In this document: positions 8,237 to 16,265 of the stretch, piece after piece
Position numbering within the stretch: position 1 is the first letter of the stretch
How the letters are laid out: each line of letters opens with the position of its first letter
DNA from: Gammaproteobacteria bacterium
GTDB taxonomy: Bacteria; Pseudomonadota; Gammaproteobacteria; BMS3Bbin11
Assembly (NCBI GenBank): GCA_013150915.1
Contig: JAADJE010000013.1
Coordinates: forward strand, 1 to 32,634
Length of the DNA stretch: 32,634 bases
Reading direction: 5' to 3'
Program-made: the position numbers and the translations under genes
The notes under the pieces: model-generated
Databases searched by the model: none
Seen by the model: the letters and a program-made list of their open reading frames with translations, nothing else
What the model was told of the DNA's origin: nothing

Positions 8237-9039
8237 AATTTCCCCTGGAACAATTCTATCAGTCTATCGCCCGGTTGCTCTGCTCGCATGAACGCCTCTC
8301 CAATAAGAAAGCCGTGTACATTGTGTGCCAGCATGGTTTCAATATCGTCACGCTGATGGATGCCGCTTTCGGTGATGACTATTTTATCATCCGGTATCGC
8401 TGAGAGCAGTTCAAGCGTGGTATCCAGGCTGGTTTCAAATGTTCGCAGGTTTCGATTATTGATACCCAGCAAGGTAATATCCAGTTTCAATGCACGTTGC
8501 AGCTCTTCTGCATCATGCACCTCTACCAGCACGGTCATATCAAGTGAATGGGCGAGACGCGTATATTCTCTCAGTTGATCATCACCCAGTGCAGCCACGA
8601 TAAGCAATATACAGTCAGCACCAATTAGACGCGATTCATAGACCTGGTAGGGATCAATGATGAATTCCTTGCGCAGCACCGGTAGCTGGCAGGCGTCTCT
8701 TGCCAGCTTAAGACAGGCATCATCCCCCTGAAAGTACTCGACATCGGTCAGTACCGACAAACAGGCCGCCCCGCCCCGCTCATAACTGCGGGCAATCTGT
8801 GCCGGATCAAAATTCTCACGCAACACGCCTTTGCTTGGAGAAGCCCTCTTGATTTCTGCAATAACCGCCGTTTTTCCTACCTCAATCCTTTGCCGTATGG
8901 CGTCAAGGAAACCCCTGGTTGGAGCACTATCCTTTAGTTTTTGCTGAATCTGTATCAATGGCAGGCGCTGCTTTCTCTCAACAATTTCCTGTGCCTTGGT
9001 ATCGAGTATCTTCAGTAGTATGTCAGCAAGCTTACTCAT
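8233..9039 (-). CDS. trpC: Indole-3-glycerol phosphate synthase
   Basis: This 268-residue TIM-barrel enzyme converts carboxyphenylamino-deoxyribulose phosphate to indole-3-glycerol phosphate. All family landmarks are present: AEIKRASPSKG, SVLTDVEYFQG, LRKEFIIDPYQVYESRLIGAD, GINNRNL and ITESGIH. It is monofunctional, with no PRA isomerase domain fused. It starts 18 nt after the trpD stop. That gap and the flanking bases are part of a short repeat also found at 7513 and 32541. trpF, trpB and trpA are not in the window. Confidence 0.97.
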   Translation of the reverse strand: MSKLADILLKILDTKAQEIVERKQRLPLIQIQQKLKDSAPTRGFLDAIRQRIEVGKTAVIAEIKRASPSKGVLRENFDPAQIARSYERGGAACLSVLTDVEYFQGDDACLKLARDACQLPVLRKEFIIDPYQVYESRLIGADCILLIVAALGDDQLREYTRLAHSLDMTVLVEVHDAEELQRALKLDITLLGINNRNLRTFETSLDTTLELLSAIPDDKIVITESGIHQRDDIETMLAHNVHGFLIGEAFMRAEQPGDRLIELFQGKL

Positions 9040-9065
9040 GAATTGATCAGAGGTTTCCTAAGCCT
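9035..9065 (-). repeat. Short dispersed repeat, copy 2, across the trpD-trpC junction
   Basis: Read on the minus strand, the bases from the end of trpD (GCTTAGGAAACCTCTGATCA) on to the trpC start (ATTCATGA) match 32542-32569 at 25 of 28 positions. The repeat therefore contains the trpD stop codon and the trpC ATG. Confidence 0.6.
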
Positions 9066-10080
9066 GGAATTGATTTGTAATACTAACCAACTGTTGCAGA
9101 CGTTCTGCCGCGGCACCGCTGGCAAGGACCTGCAGCGCCCGCTCTACGCCAGTATCCATTTCATCAGCCAGCCCGGCAGCATAGATAGCCGCGCCGGCAT
9201 TGAGGGCAACAATATCCCGTGCCGCGCTTTCAACGTTGGCCAGCACATCCCGCATCATCTGCAGACTGCTCTCGATGTCCTCTACCTTGATACTTTCTAC
9301 GGGCTGAGTAGTCATGCCAAACTGTTCCGGGGTCAGGGTGTAGGTACTTATTGCTGAGTCATGCAGCTCAGCGACATACGTCGGTGCCGAGATACTGATC
9401 TCATCCATGCCGTCTTCACCGTGTACGACCAGCACATGCCGACTACCGAGTTTTGCTAACACCTCAGCCAGTGGCTCCAGCAAGTCTTTTGCAAACACCC
9501 CCAACACCTGATTCGGTGCCCCGGCAGGATTGGTTAATGGCCCCAGCACATTAAAAATCGTTCTTACACCCATCTCCCGTCGAGGACCAATAGCATGCTT
9601 CATGGCACTGTGATGCAAGGGCGCAAACATAAAACCAACACCGATTTCATTTACACATTCCGCCACCTGTTCGGGTGTCAGATCCAGCCTGACCCCAGCC
9701 GCTTCCAGTACATCAGCACTACCACTGTTACTGGATACAGAACGATTACCGTGCTTGGCCACCCTGCCACCGGCTGCCGCCACCACTAGCGCGGAGGTTG
9801 TCGAAACATTAAAAGTCCCACTGGAATCACCGCCGGTGCCGCAGGTATCAACCAGATGATCAGGTGTAACATTCACATGTGCAGCCAGCTCACGCATCAC
9901 CTCTGCAGCCGCGGCAATCTCTTCAACTGTTTCGCCTTTGCAGCGCAGCCCAATTAAAAAGCCACCAACCTGTGCCGGTGTGGCCTCTCCGGTCATGATC
10001 AACTGCATAACATGTCGCATCTCACTCGCGGCCAAATTCTTGCCCGAGATCACGTGTTGAATGGCGGTTTGCATGTCCAT
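9058..10080 (-). CDS. trpD: Anthranilate phosphoribosyltransferase
   Basis: The product has 340 residues and transfers phosphoribose from PRPP to anthranilate. The PRPP/Mg2+ binding signature [17 protein letters not shown] and the motif [21 protein letters not shown] are intact, as is the anthranilate-side region [11 protein letters not shown]. Length is normal for the monofunctional family. A GGGG about 9 nt upstream may serve as ribosome binding site. The gene is separated from trpG by about 160 nt that consist almost entirely of heptamer element B, which is unusual inside a trp operon. Confidence 0.97.
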   Translation of the reverse strand: MDMQTAIQHVISGKNLAASEMRHVMQLIMTGEATPAQVGGFLIGLRCKGETVEEIAAAAEVMRELAAHVNVTPDHLVDTCGTGGDSSGTFNVSTTSALVVAAAGGRVAKHGNRSVSSNSGSADVLEAAGVRLDLTPEQVAECVNEIGVGFMFAPLHHSAMKHAIGPRREMGVRTIFNVLGPLTNPAGAPNQVLGVFAKDLLEPLAEVLAKLGSRHVLVVHGEDGMDEISISAPTYVAELHDSAISTYTLTPEQFGMTTQPVESIKVEDIESSLQMMRDVLANVESAARDIVALNAGAAIYAAGLADEMDTGVERALQVLASGAAAERLQQLVSITNQFQA

Positions 10081-10101
10081 ATTTATAACCCCGTTGTTAT
10101 A

Positions 10102-10232
10102 GGTTTTACGTCACTGATGTCCCATAAACTTTCTACTGTCACTTTAATACAATCTTTACTTGCTCATCTGTTGAGGTGTCTTTGTGGGACAGCGGTGGTT
10201 TTACGTAAAGCGTAATACATAAAACGTAAAAC
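10102..10232. repeat. Heptamer inverted-repeat element B, between trpG and trpD
   Basis: The right arm is four 7-bp units in phase: GTAAAGC, GTAATAC, ATAAAAC, GTAAAAC (10205-10232). The left arm carries the inverted unit in GGTTTTACGT (10102-10111). Nested inside is a second inverted repeat, TGTCCCATAAA (10118-10128) with TTTGTGGGACA (10181-10191), 10 of 11 bases complementary. Both stems are separated by 6 nt on each side. The element starts 6 nt after the trpG stop codon on the minus strand. Confidence 0.7.
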
Positions 10233-10238
10233 ATCGCT

Positions 10239-10805
10239 TTATCTCCTTTCCAGAAAATTCGCCAAAAGTTCATGCCCCTGATGCGTCAATATCGACTCCG
10301 GGTGAAACTGTACGCCCTCTACATCCAGTGTTGTGTGCCGTACGCCCATGATCTCATCATCATCGGTCCATGCAGTCACTTCCAGACACTCGGGTAATGT
10401 TTCCCGCTCGATTACCAGTGAATGGTAGCGGGTCGCCTGCAGGGGATTTTCCAGTCCCATAAAGATACCACCATCCCTGTGATGGATCATCGAAGTCTTG
10501 CCGTGCATCAGGGTTTTTGCACGAATGATGTTCCCGCCAAAGGCCTGGCCGATACTCTGATGGCCGAGACAGACGCCCAGTATTGGCACCCGTCCACTGA
10601 AGCGTTTGATCACTTCGACCGACACACCGGCTTCATTCGGTGTACAGGGACCGGGCGAGATGACAATACGTTCAGGCTGCATTGTCTCTATCTCATCGAG
10701 GCTGATCCTGTCATTTCGATGGATATGGACATCGGCACCTAGCTCGCCAAAGTACTGCACCAGGTTATAGGTAAAGGAGTCATAATTATCGATCATTAAT
10801 AACAT
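10239..10805 (-). CDS. trpG: Anthranilate synthase glutaminase subunit
   Basis: This 188-residue class I glutamine amidotransferase supplies ammonia to TrpE. The catalytic Cys lies in [11 protein letters not shown] (residue 79) and the His/Glu pair in VQFHPES (168 and 170). The oxyanion segment [10 protein letters not shown] is present. The start at 10805 is preferred over the in-frame ATG two codons earlier (10811), because an AAGGAGG (10813-10819) is only 1 nt from the earlier ATG but 7 nt from this one. trpG follows trpE by 12 nt. Sequence alone does not exclude sharing with a pabB product. Confidence 0.95.
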   Translation of the reverse strand: MLLMIDNYDSFTYNLVQYFGELGADVHIHRNDRISLDEIETMQPERIVISPGPCTPNEAGVSVEVIKRFSGRVPILGVCLGHQSIGQAFGGNIIRAKTLMHGKTSMIHHRDGGIFMGLENPLQATRYHSLVIERETLPECLEVTAWTDDDEIMGVRHTTLDVEGVQFHPESILTHQGHELLANFLERR

Positions 10806-10817
10806 ATCCATGCCTCC

Positions 10818-12305
10818 TTAACTCAGTTGCCTGAAACCGCCTGCAGCCATTGCTACGGCACGGAAGGTTGCCCTGCCCTTGTTCAAGGTCTCTTCCCATT
10901 CCATTTCGGGCTGGGAGTCCGCAACGATGCCGGCACCCACCTGTATATTCAGTATGCCATCCTTGATTACCGAGGTGCGAATGGCAATGGCGGTATCCAT
11001 ATTTCCATTCCAGCCGAGATAGCCCACCGCACCAGAATAGACACCACGTTTAACCGGTTCCAGTTCATCGATGATTTCCATCGCCCTGATTTTCGGTGCG
11101 CCGCTGACGGTGCCTGCGGGAAATGTTGCTTTTAGTACATCGATGGCATCAAACTCCTGACGAATATCGCAGACCACATTGGAGACGATATGCATAACGT
11201 GCGAATACCTCTCTACAACCATGCGCTCAGTCAATTCCACACTGCCAATTTCGGCGATACGACCGAGGTCGTTACGCCCCAGGTCTACCAGCATAAGGTG
11301 TTCTGCCAGTTCTTTGGGGTCAGCCATTAAATCCTGTTCCAGCTGTAAATCCTCTGCATCAGTTTCGCCTCGTGGCCGAGTGCCTGCTATAGGACGTACA
11401 GTTGCTTTGCCTTCATCGACCTGCACCAGAATCTCCGGTGACGAGCCAACCACCTGAAAGTCGCCCAGATTCATATAATACATATACGGCGAGGGGTTCA
11501 AGGTCCGCAGAGCGCGGTACAGGTCGAGTGGTTCACCCTCATAAGCGATATTCATACGCTGCGATAACACCACCTGCATGATATCACCTGCTCGAATATA
11601 CTCTCGCGCCCGCTCAACCGCCTGCATATAAGCCTCGCGGCTAAAATCAGAATGGAAGTCACCCTCGTTTATCTCACAGGCTGATATTTTGCCCTGATGA
11701 GACAGGGGCTGGTCAAGCTGGCCAACAAGTTCATCAATACGTTGCCGTCCCGACTCCCATGCATCACTCTGGCGCGGGTCAACATTAATGACAATAAACA
11801 AACGACCCTTGAGTTTGTCGAAAATAAGTATCTCATCAGAAACCATCAATAATATGTCGGGTGTCTGCAATGGGTCTGGATGCCTGTTGTCTCCCAGGCC
11901 GGGTTCAATAAAGCGAATGGTATCGTAGCTAAAATAACCCACCAGACCACCGGTAAAACGGGGCAGGCCTTCGATATCTGGAGCACTGAAACGCTGTTGA
12001 TATTCTCGCACAACATCAAGAGGATCATCCGCTGTCAGCGACTCTATAATCTCGCCATCTTTGAGTATTTCTACCCTGCGCCCGAAAGCTCGCAACTGTC
12101 GTCTCGCAGACAGACCGATAATGGAATAGCGGCTGGCCTTCTCACTGCCGGAGACTGATTCAAACAGATAGGAATACTCACCGCCGGCAAGCTTGATGTA
12201 AGTGCTTAATGGAGTATCGAGATCCGCCAATACTTCGCGCACAAGCGGGATGCGCGTGTAGCCGCTAGCGGCATAGGCATCAAATTCAGATTTTTTTATA
12301 GCCAT
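10818..12305 (-). CDS. trpE: Anthranilate synthase component I
   Basis: The product has 495 residues and makes anthranilate from chorismate with TrpG. The N-terminal Trp-feedback region is visible (SYLFESVSG, related to the LLES motif). The catalytic domain contains GGLVGYFSYD, TVRPIAGTRPRG, EHLMLVDLGRNDLGR and FPAGTVSGAPKIRAMEII. Length and order are standard. The ATG at 12305 has only a distant AGG about 14 nt upstream, so translation may depend on the structured leader. Upstream lies a short Trp-rich leader peptide, pointing to control by charged tRNA-Trp. Confidence 0.97.
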   Translation of the reverse strand: MAIKKSEFDAYAASGYTRIPLVREVLADLDTPLSTYIKLAGGEYSYLFESVSGSEKASRYSIIGLSARRQLRAFGRRVEILKDGEIIESLTADDPLDVVREYQQRFSAPDIEGLPRFTGGLVGYFSYDTIRFIEPGLGDNRHPDPLQTPDILLMVSDEILIFDKLKGRLFIVINVDPRQSDAWESGRQRIDELVGQLDQPLSHQGKISACEINEGDFHSDFSREAYMQAVERAREYIRAGDIMQVVLSQRMNIAYEGEPLDLYRALRTLNPSPYMYYMNLGDFQVVGSSPEILVQVDEGKATVRPIAGTRPRGETDAEDLQLEQDLMADPKELAEHLMLVDLGRNDLGRIAEIGSVELTERMVVERYSHVMHIVSNVVCDIRQEFDAIDVLKATFPAGTVSGAPKIRAMEIIDELEPVKRGVYSGAVGYLGWNGNMDTAIAIRTSVIKDGILNIQVGAGIVADSQPEMEWEETLNKGRATFRAVAMAAGGFRQLS

Positions 12306-12364
12306 GGGAAAACATTACCTAAAAACAAATTAACAGGATAAAACGAATAAAAACGCATAGCGCC
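12306..12364 (-). promoter_or_regulatory. Putative trp attenuator region before trpE
   Basis: Immediately after the leader-peptide stop codon, the minus strand can form a small stem (AGGCGC-TAT-GCGTTT, with two G-T pairs) running into a T-rich stretch. A 7-bp pairing, AACAGGA inside the leader reading frame (minus strand, 12387-12393) with TCCTGTT (12332-12338), encloses the Trp codons and the small stem. These could be mutually exclusive structures. The terminator stem is weak, so the exact mechanism is uncertain. Confidence 0.4.
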
Positions 12365-12412
12365 TCACCATCGCCAGATCCATGCCTCCTGTTTTTTGAT
12401 CATGCTTTCCAT
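12365..12412 (-). CDS. trpL: trp operon leader peptide (three Trp codons)
   Basis: The minus strand between gph and trpE encodes MESMIKKQEAWIWRW followed by TGA, with TGG codons at 12380-12382, 12374-12376 and 12368-12370. Three Trp in the last five residues of a 15-residue peptide, placed directly before trpE, is the hallmark of ribosome-mediated trp attenuation. The peptide starts 16 nt after the gph stop codon. A second ATG at 12403, with GGAA upstream, would give a 12-residue version. It lies in the same transcript direction as gph, so attenuation could separate expression of the rpe-gph part from trpE-G-D-C. Confidence 0.75.
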   Translation of the reverse strand: MESMIKKQEAWIWRW

Positions 12413-12428
12413 TTGTAAGGATATCTCT

Positions 12429-13112
12429 TCAATTCAGCAAATTGATATGCTGATCCAGTATGTCCAGTGAATCTATCACACCCTGTGTCTGCAGGGTAGT
12501 AAGATCGACACCCTGATTGTAACCATAATTAACACAGATAACTGGCATACCGGCTGCGTTGGCTGCCTTGACATCATTGGCCGAGTCGCCGATCAGCACT
12601 CCCTGCTGCGGGGTAATGCCAAATTGCTCACAGGCATACGTCAGCGGCAATGGATCCGGTTTCTTACGTGGCAACGAATCACCGGAGACCACCAGTTCAA
12701 AATAACCATCGAGTTTCAGGTCGGCCAGCAGGGGCAGGGTAAAGACTGCAGCCTTATTGGTGACACAGGCCAGCCTGAAACCCGCCGATTTAAGTTTATC
12801 AAGGCCGGCTACAACCCCGTCATAGGGTCGGCTTTTGGCTGAGACGTTTTCACCATAGGCTTCAAGAAACAGTGCATAGCCCCTGTCATAGTCATCACTA
12901 TCCGGCTCAGCGTCCATGGAATTCGTCAGGGCGCGTTTGACAAGGCGGCCGACGCCATTGCCAATCCAGCCAGACACCTTGTCCAGCGGCCATATATCAC
13001 GTCCCATACGCTCGAGCATGATGTTAACGCTGTCAGCAAGATCCGGTGCGGTATTGATCAGGGTTCCATCAAGGTCAATCATGACCATTTTGACGGGTAT
13101 TTTATTTGTCAT
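12429..13112 (-). CDS. gph: Phosphoglycolate phosphatase
   Basis: This 227-residue HAD-superfamily hydrolase removes phosphate from 2-phosphoglycolate. Motif I is IDLDGTLINTAPDLADS, motif II is VTNKA, and motif III/IV is GDSANDVKAANAAGMP. The order rpe-gph-trpE is common in gammaproteobacteria. There is no clear Shine-Dalgarno sequence before the ATG at 13112, and an internal ATG at 13088 (MVMIDLDGTL) is possible. It is separated from rpe by a pair of REP-like sequences. Confidence 0.93.
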   Translation of the reverse strand: MTNKIPVKMVMIDLDGTLINTAPDLADSVNIMLERMGRDIWPLDKVSGWIGNGVGRLVKRALTNSMDAEPDSDDYDRGYALFLEAYGENVSAKSRPYDGVVAGLDKLKSAGFRLACVTNKAAVFTLPLLADLKLDGYFELVVSGDSLPRKKPDPLPLTYACEQFGITPQQGVLIGDSANDVKAANAAGMPVICVNYGYNQGVDLTTLQTQGVIDSLDILDQHINLLN

Positions 13113-13165
13113 AACAATATTTACCAGTGAAAATCAGCTCAAGGTAAAAGCCGCCTTATGTGTTC

Positions 13166-13244
13166 GTAGGAGCGTCGTCTCGACGCGATTTTTTTTATTG
13201 ATTTATCAGCTCTAACCACAATCGCGCCGAGACGACGCTCCTAC
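13166..13244. repeat. BIME-like pair of inverted REP sequences
   Basis: Two 24-bp arms (13166-13189 and 13221-13244) are inverted copies with one mismatch. Each begins or ends with GTAGGAGCG/CGCTCCTAC, and each alone forms a small hairpin (GCGTCG-TCT-CGACGC on the left). The GTAG head and internal stem-loop are typical of REP elements mobilised by RAYT (TnpA-REP) transposases. The pair lies between rpe and gph, and could protect or terminate the rpe transcript. Confidence 0.8.
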
Positions 13245-13272
13245 AGCATGTCATTGGCAATTGAACAAAGTA

Positions 13273-13965
13273 CTAGTCGACTTTCGCAAGCTCTGCGCGC
13301 ATCGCCGCGACTACCGTCTCATAGTGGTGTGGATCCGCTTCATTGGCCGCACCAAAAATAGCGGAGCCCGCGACAAACATATCGGCGCCAGCCTCGGCAA
13401 TTTCACGGATATTATCAATTTTGACTCCACCATCAACTTCCAGGCGAATGTCCCTGCCGGAAGCATTAATCAGTTTGCGACACTGTTTAAGTTTGGTCAG
13501 TGTGGCGTCAATAAAACTCTGCCCACCAAAACCGGGGTTTACAGACATCAGTAGAATCATGTCAATCTTATCCATGACATATTCAAGGGCATCCAATGAC
13601 GTGGCCGGGTTAAATACCAGGCCGGCCTTACAGCCTTCCCCTTTTATCAGCTGCAGGCTACGATCGATATGCTCGGAAGCCTCCGGATGGAAGGTGATGT
13701 AGGTGGCACCTGCTGCAGCGAAATCAGGAATAATACGATCAACAGGCTTTACCATTAAATGCACATCAATATCCGCCGTTATGCCGTGCTTACGCAGTGC
13801 ATCACAGACTAATGGGCCAATGGTCAGGTTGGGGACATAGTGGTTATCCATAACATCGAAATGCACCACATCGGCACCGGATGCCAATACATTGTCGACC
13901 TCTTCACCGAGTCTGGCGAAATCTGCAGACAGGATTGAAGGTGAGATAAGGAAATCTGTAGCCAT
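13273..13965 (-). CDS. rpe: Ribulose-phosphate 3-epimerase
   Basis: This 230-residue TIM-barrel enzyme interconverts ribulose-5-phosphate and xylulose-5-phosphate in the pentose phosphate and Calvin cycles. Landmarks are [63 protein letters not shown] and [12 protein letters not shown] lies about 8 nt before the ATG. It is the first gene of the leftward rpe-gph-trp cluster. Confidence 0.96.
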   Translation of the reverse strand: MATDFLISPSILSADFARLGEEVDNVLASGADVVHFDVMDNHYVPNLTIGPLVCDALRKHGITADIDVHLMVKPVDRIIPDFAAAGATYITFHPEASEHIDRSLQLIKGEGCKAGLVFNPATSLDALEYVMDKIDMILLMSVNPGFGGQSFIDATLTKLKQCRKLINASGRDIRLEVDGGVKIDNIREIAEAGADMFVAGSAIFGAANEADPHHYETVVAAMRAELAKVD

Positions 13966-14079
13966 CGTAATGCTCCCTGGTATTTTAGTGGATACTGAGT
14001 TTCAGTAAGAAAAATAGAGGCGCGACTTTACCCTATTTGGAGTGGTTTTTCAGTATTTCGTGTGAATCCAGGGGTAAAA

Positions 14080-15148
14080 TTAACCATCCACGAGAAGATT
14101 GCGCAAATCAATAATGGCCGCATTGGCCCGCGAGATATACGACGCCATTACCAGCGAATGGTTGGCGACAAAGCCAAAGCCGTTGCCATTCAGAATGATC
14201 GGACTCCAGATGGGGTCCTGGGTAGATTCCAGTTCACGGATAATCTGGCGCAGGCTGACAACGGCATTTTTCTTGCGTAATACCGGCTCAAAATCGATCT
14301 CAACCGCTTTCAGAAAATGCAGCAGTGCCCATGCAGCACCCCGTGCCTCGAAGAAATTGTCATCAAGCTTGCTCCAGGGTGTTTTAACTTCCAGATTTTC
14401 AGGGGCCGGCGTTGATTGGGTCGCCGCTGCATCACCGGCCATATCTGTATTCACACGCGATTGACCGACACTGGCCGATAGGCTTTGAGACAGACCACCG
14501 AGCCGCTTTTCGACCGTTCTTAACCAGTTTACAAGATTGTCTGCACGGACATAAAACTGCGCATTCGTCACCTTGGTATCGGTCAGCCGGGAAAGGTAGG
14601 ACTCCAACGCATCTATCCCCTTACGGTAAGCGCCTTCAGCTGACGGGAACAGCCAGGATTCATTATTGATGTTAAATTGTGGCTCAGCCACCATCAAATC
14701 CTTGTCTTCCATTGACTGCGATTGTGAACGGCTCATGTCATTACGTAGCGCACGGGCCAAATCCCGTACCTGCACTAAAACACCAAACTCCCAGCTCGGC
14801 ATATTATCCAGAAATACTGAAGGTGGCAGGACATCATTGCTAAGAAAACCCGGGCTTGTCCAGCAGTGTTTTGCTAACAGAAATCAGCGCGGCTGTTGTA
14901 ACGCTACCGGGTACAAGCTTTGCACCCTGATCAACAAGGCCCACCAGCTGCCGCGCATTGTCCTGCACATCAAACTGGCCAGGGGTGCGACTCCAGTATA
15001 TGGCTAGCAGCAGCATCAGAATGATAAACAATAATGATGCCATACCAATTGACCAACGCAGGCCTTTTTCCTTCCATGTCGTGGGTTTTAGTACACCGCC
15101 GACTGCGCCGGTAACAATTTTTGCTTTTTGCTGGATATTGCTAACCAT
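14080..15148 (-). pseudogene. DUF2333 family inner-membrane protein, frameshifted
   Basis: The N-terminal piece (15148 to the stop at 14840) has a cytosolic head, one membrane segment (about residues 33-51) and continues to LLDKPGF. The remainder is one frame away, resuming as LSNDVLPPSVFLDNMPSWEF and running to 14080. Together they give about 355 residues, the usual DUF2333 size, with no missing segment. The shift lies in the G3/T4 run at about 14845-14853: one extra T, or two missing G if the family motif is DKPGGFLS. This may be a recent mutation or an error in a homopolymer. The family has no established function. Confidence 0.85.
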
Positions 15149-15282
15149 GTTTGCGTACCCTTATTTTCATAATGGACATCTTAACATGCTGTCCAAATGT
15201 TTTATCTGACTGTTCCTGGGCTCGTCCTTATTTCCTCAGCACCTAATGTGCGTTTCTTTATTTTTGTGCTCGCACGCAAAAA

Positions 15283-15966
15283 CTACCGCTTCATCACCCG
15301 TATCCAGCGCCAGAAATTTAACAGACCTGCCAGTGAGGCCGCCACATAGGTAAATGCCGCTGCACGCAGGATTTTTCTCGCCGGCCCGTATTGCTCGGGC
15401 AAGAGATAGCCCGATTCAAGCATGGGCAGGGCCTTGTGAAAACTGGCATCAATCTCTACAGGCAGGGTAATCAACTGTACAAGCAGGGCAATACCCATAA
15501 CAAGAAACGCCGCTAATAGTGTTATCAGTCCAACAACAGGGGCACGTGAAATAATAGATAACAGTGGCACCAGAAACAATAACAATGAACCCACCTTTTG
15601 GGCCCCCACAGCCAGTGTTGCCAAGCGAGACCGCCACTGGAACAGGTTCTCATTCCGGGCATCCTGAATAGCATGCCCAACTTCATGCGCTGCAATCGTA
15701 ATGGCTGTCAGTGTCTGCCCATAAAAACGGTCCTCACCCAGACGTACTGACTTTGCAATCGGGTCGTAGTGATCACCTTCAGACGTAATGTCTACTTTCA
15801 CTGACTGCAGTTCAAACCGGTCAAGCAGATGCCGTGCCAGCTCCCCGCCAGTACCGGTGAAATTCTGCTCCGGCTTACGGTTATAACGATTTAAAACAGC
15901 ACTGACCCAGTATTGGGGGCCAATAATCAATACCACTAGAACGATAAGGATAATTGCTGCATACAT
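15283..15966 (-). CDS. YugP-type membrane zinc metallopeptidase
   Basis: The product has 227 residues. The zinc-binding HEVGH lies at residues 94-98 in the pattern AAHEVGHAIQDA. A downstream Glu in LPVEIDAS (about 171) is the likely third ligand. There is one N-terminal membrane helix, and two or three further hydrophobic segments lie at about 125-170 and 205-220. This matches the YugP/neutral zinc metallopeptidase 2 family. The substrate is unknown. It is the first gene of the leftward block that contains the broken DUF2333 gene. Confidence 0.88.
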   Translation of the reverse strand: MYAAIILIVLVVLIIGPQYWVSAVLNRYNRKPEQNFTGTGGELARHLLDRFELQSVKVDITSEGDHYDPIAKSVRLGEDRFYGQTLTAITIAAHEVGHAIQDARNENLFQWRSRLATLAVGAQKVGSLLLFLVPLLSIISRAPVVGLITLLAAFLVMGIALLVQLITLPVEIDASFHKALPMLESGYLLPEQYGPARKILRAAAFTYVAASLAGLLNFWRWIRVMKR

Positions 15967-16047
15967 GGCATTGTGTTGTATAGTATTCGGGTGAGTAAGT
16001 TCGGTGATTCCCGTCTATCTGAACCGTGGTGAATTGTAACGTTTTTC

Positions 16048-16081
16048 CGCTGCCTTAACCCGCGAAAAAGGTAAGGCAGCG
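16048..16081. repeat. Hairpin-forming inverted repeat
   Basis: CGCTGCCTTA (16048-16057) and TAAGGCAGCG (16072-16081) are perfect inverted copies with a 14-bp spacer. No T-run follows on either strand, so it is not a standard terminator. It lies between the divergent yugP-like and sulfur-globule-like genes. Confidence 0.5.
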
Positions 16082-16137
16082 ACATGTATTCGACCTGTGT
16101 GGTGGGTAATTTATCCTTATGTTTCAGATAAGTGGCG

Positions 16138-16167
16138 TTGACTATATTAGTATCTTATAATATAGTC
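16138..16167 (+). promoter_or_regulatory. Putative promoter overlapping a perfect inverted repeat
   Basis: A consensus -10 box TATAAT lies at 16156-16161, inside an inverted repeat GACTATATTA (16140-16149)/TAATATAGTC (16158-16167). TTGACT at 16138-16143 is only 12 bp away, too close for an ordinary -35. The repeat may be an operator for an activator or repressor of the gene starting at 16266. The rest of 15967-16265 holds only the hairpin at 16048-16081. Confidence 0.35.
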
Positions 16168-16265
16168 ATACCCCTGTTGCAAGAATGTAACAAATATGCC
16201 GGGAAAATATCTGCTATGGGAATCCCTGCAAACAACTTTAACTTTAATTATTTGGAGATTTTCAA

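Noticed and set aside
10102-10232. Considered a tRNA or tRNA-like structure because of the nested stems
   Set aside because: There is no anticodon or T-arm consensus and the outer stem is made of tandem heptamers. It does not fold as a tRNA.
16048-16081. Hairpin as a terminator for the yugP-like or neighbouring gene
   Set aside because: No T-run follows on either strand, and it lies upstream of both flanking genes.
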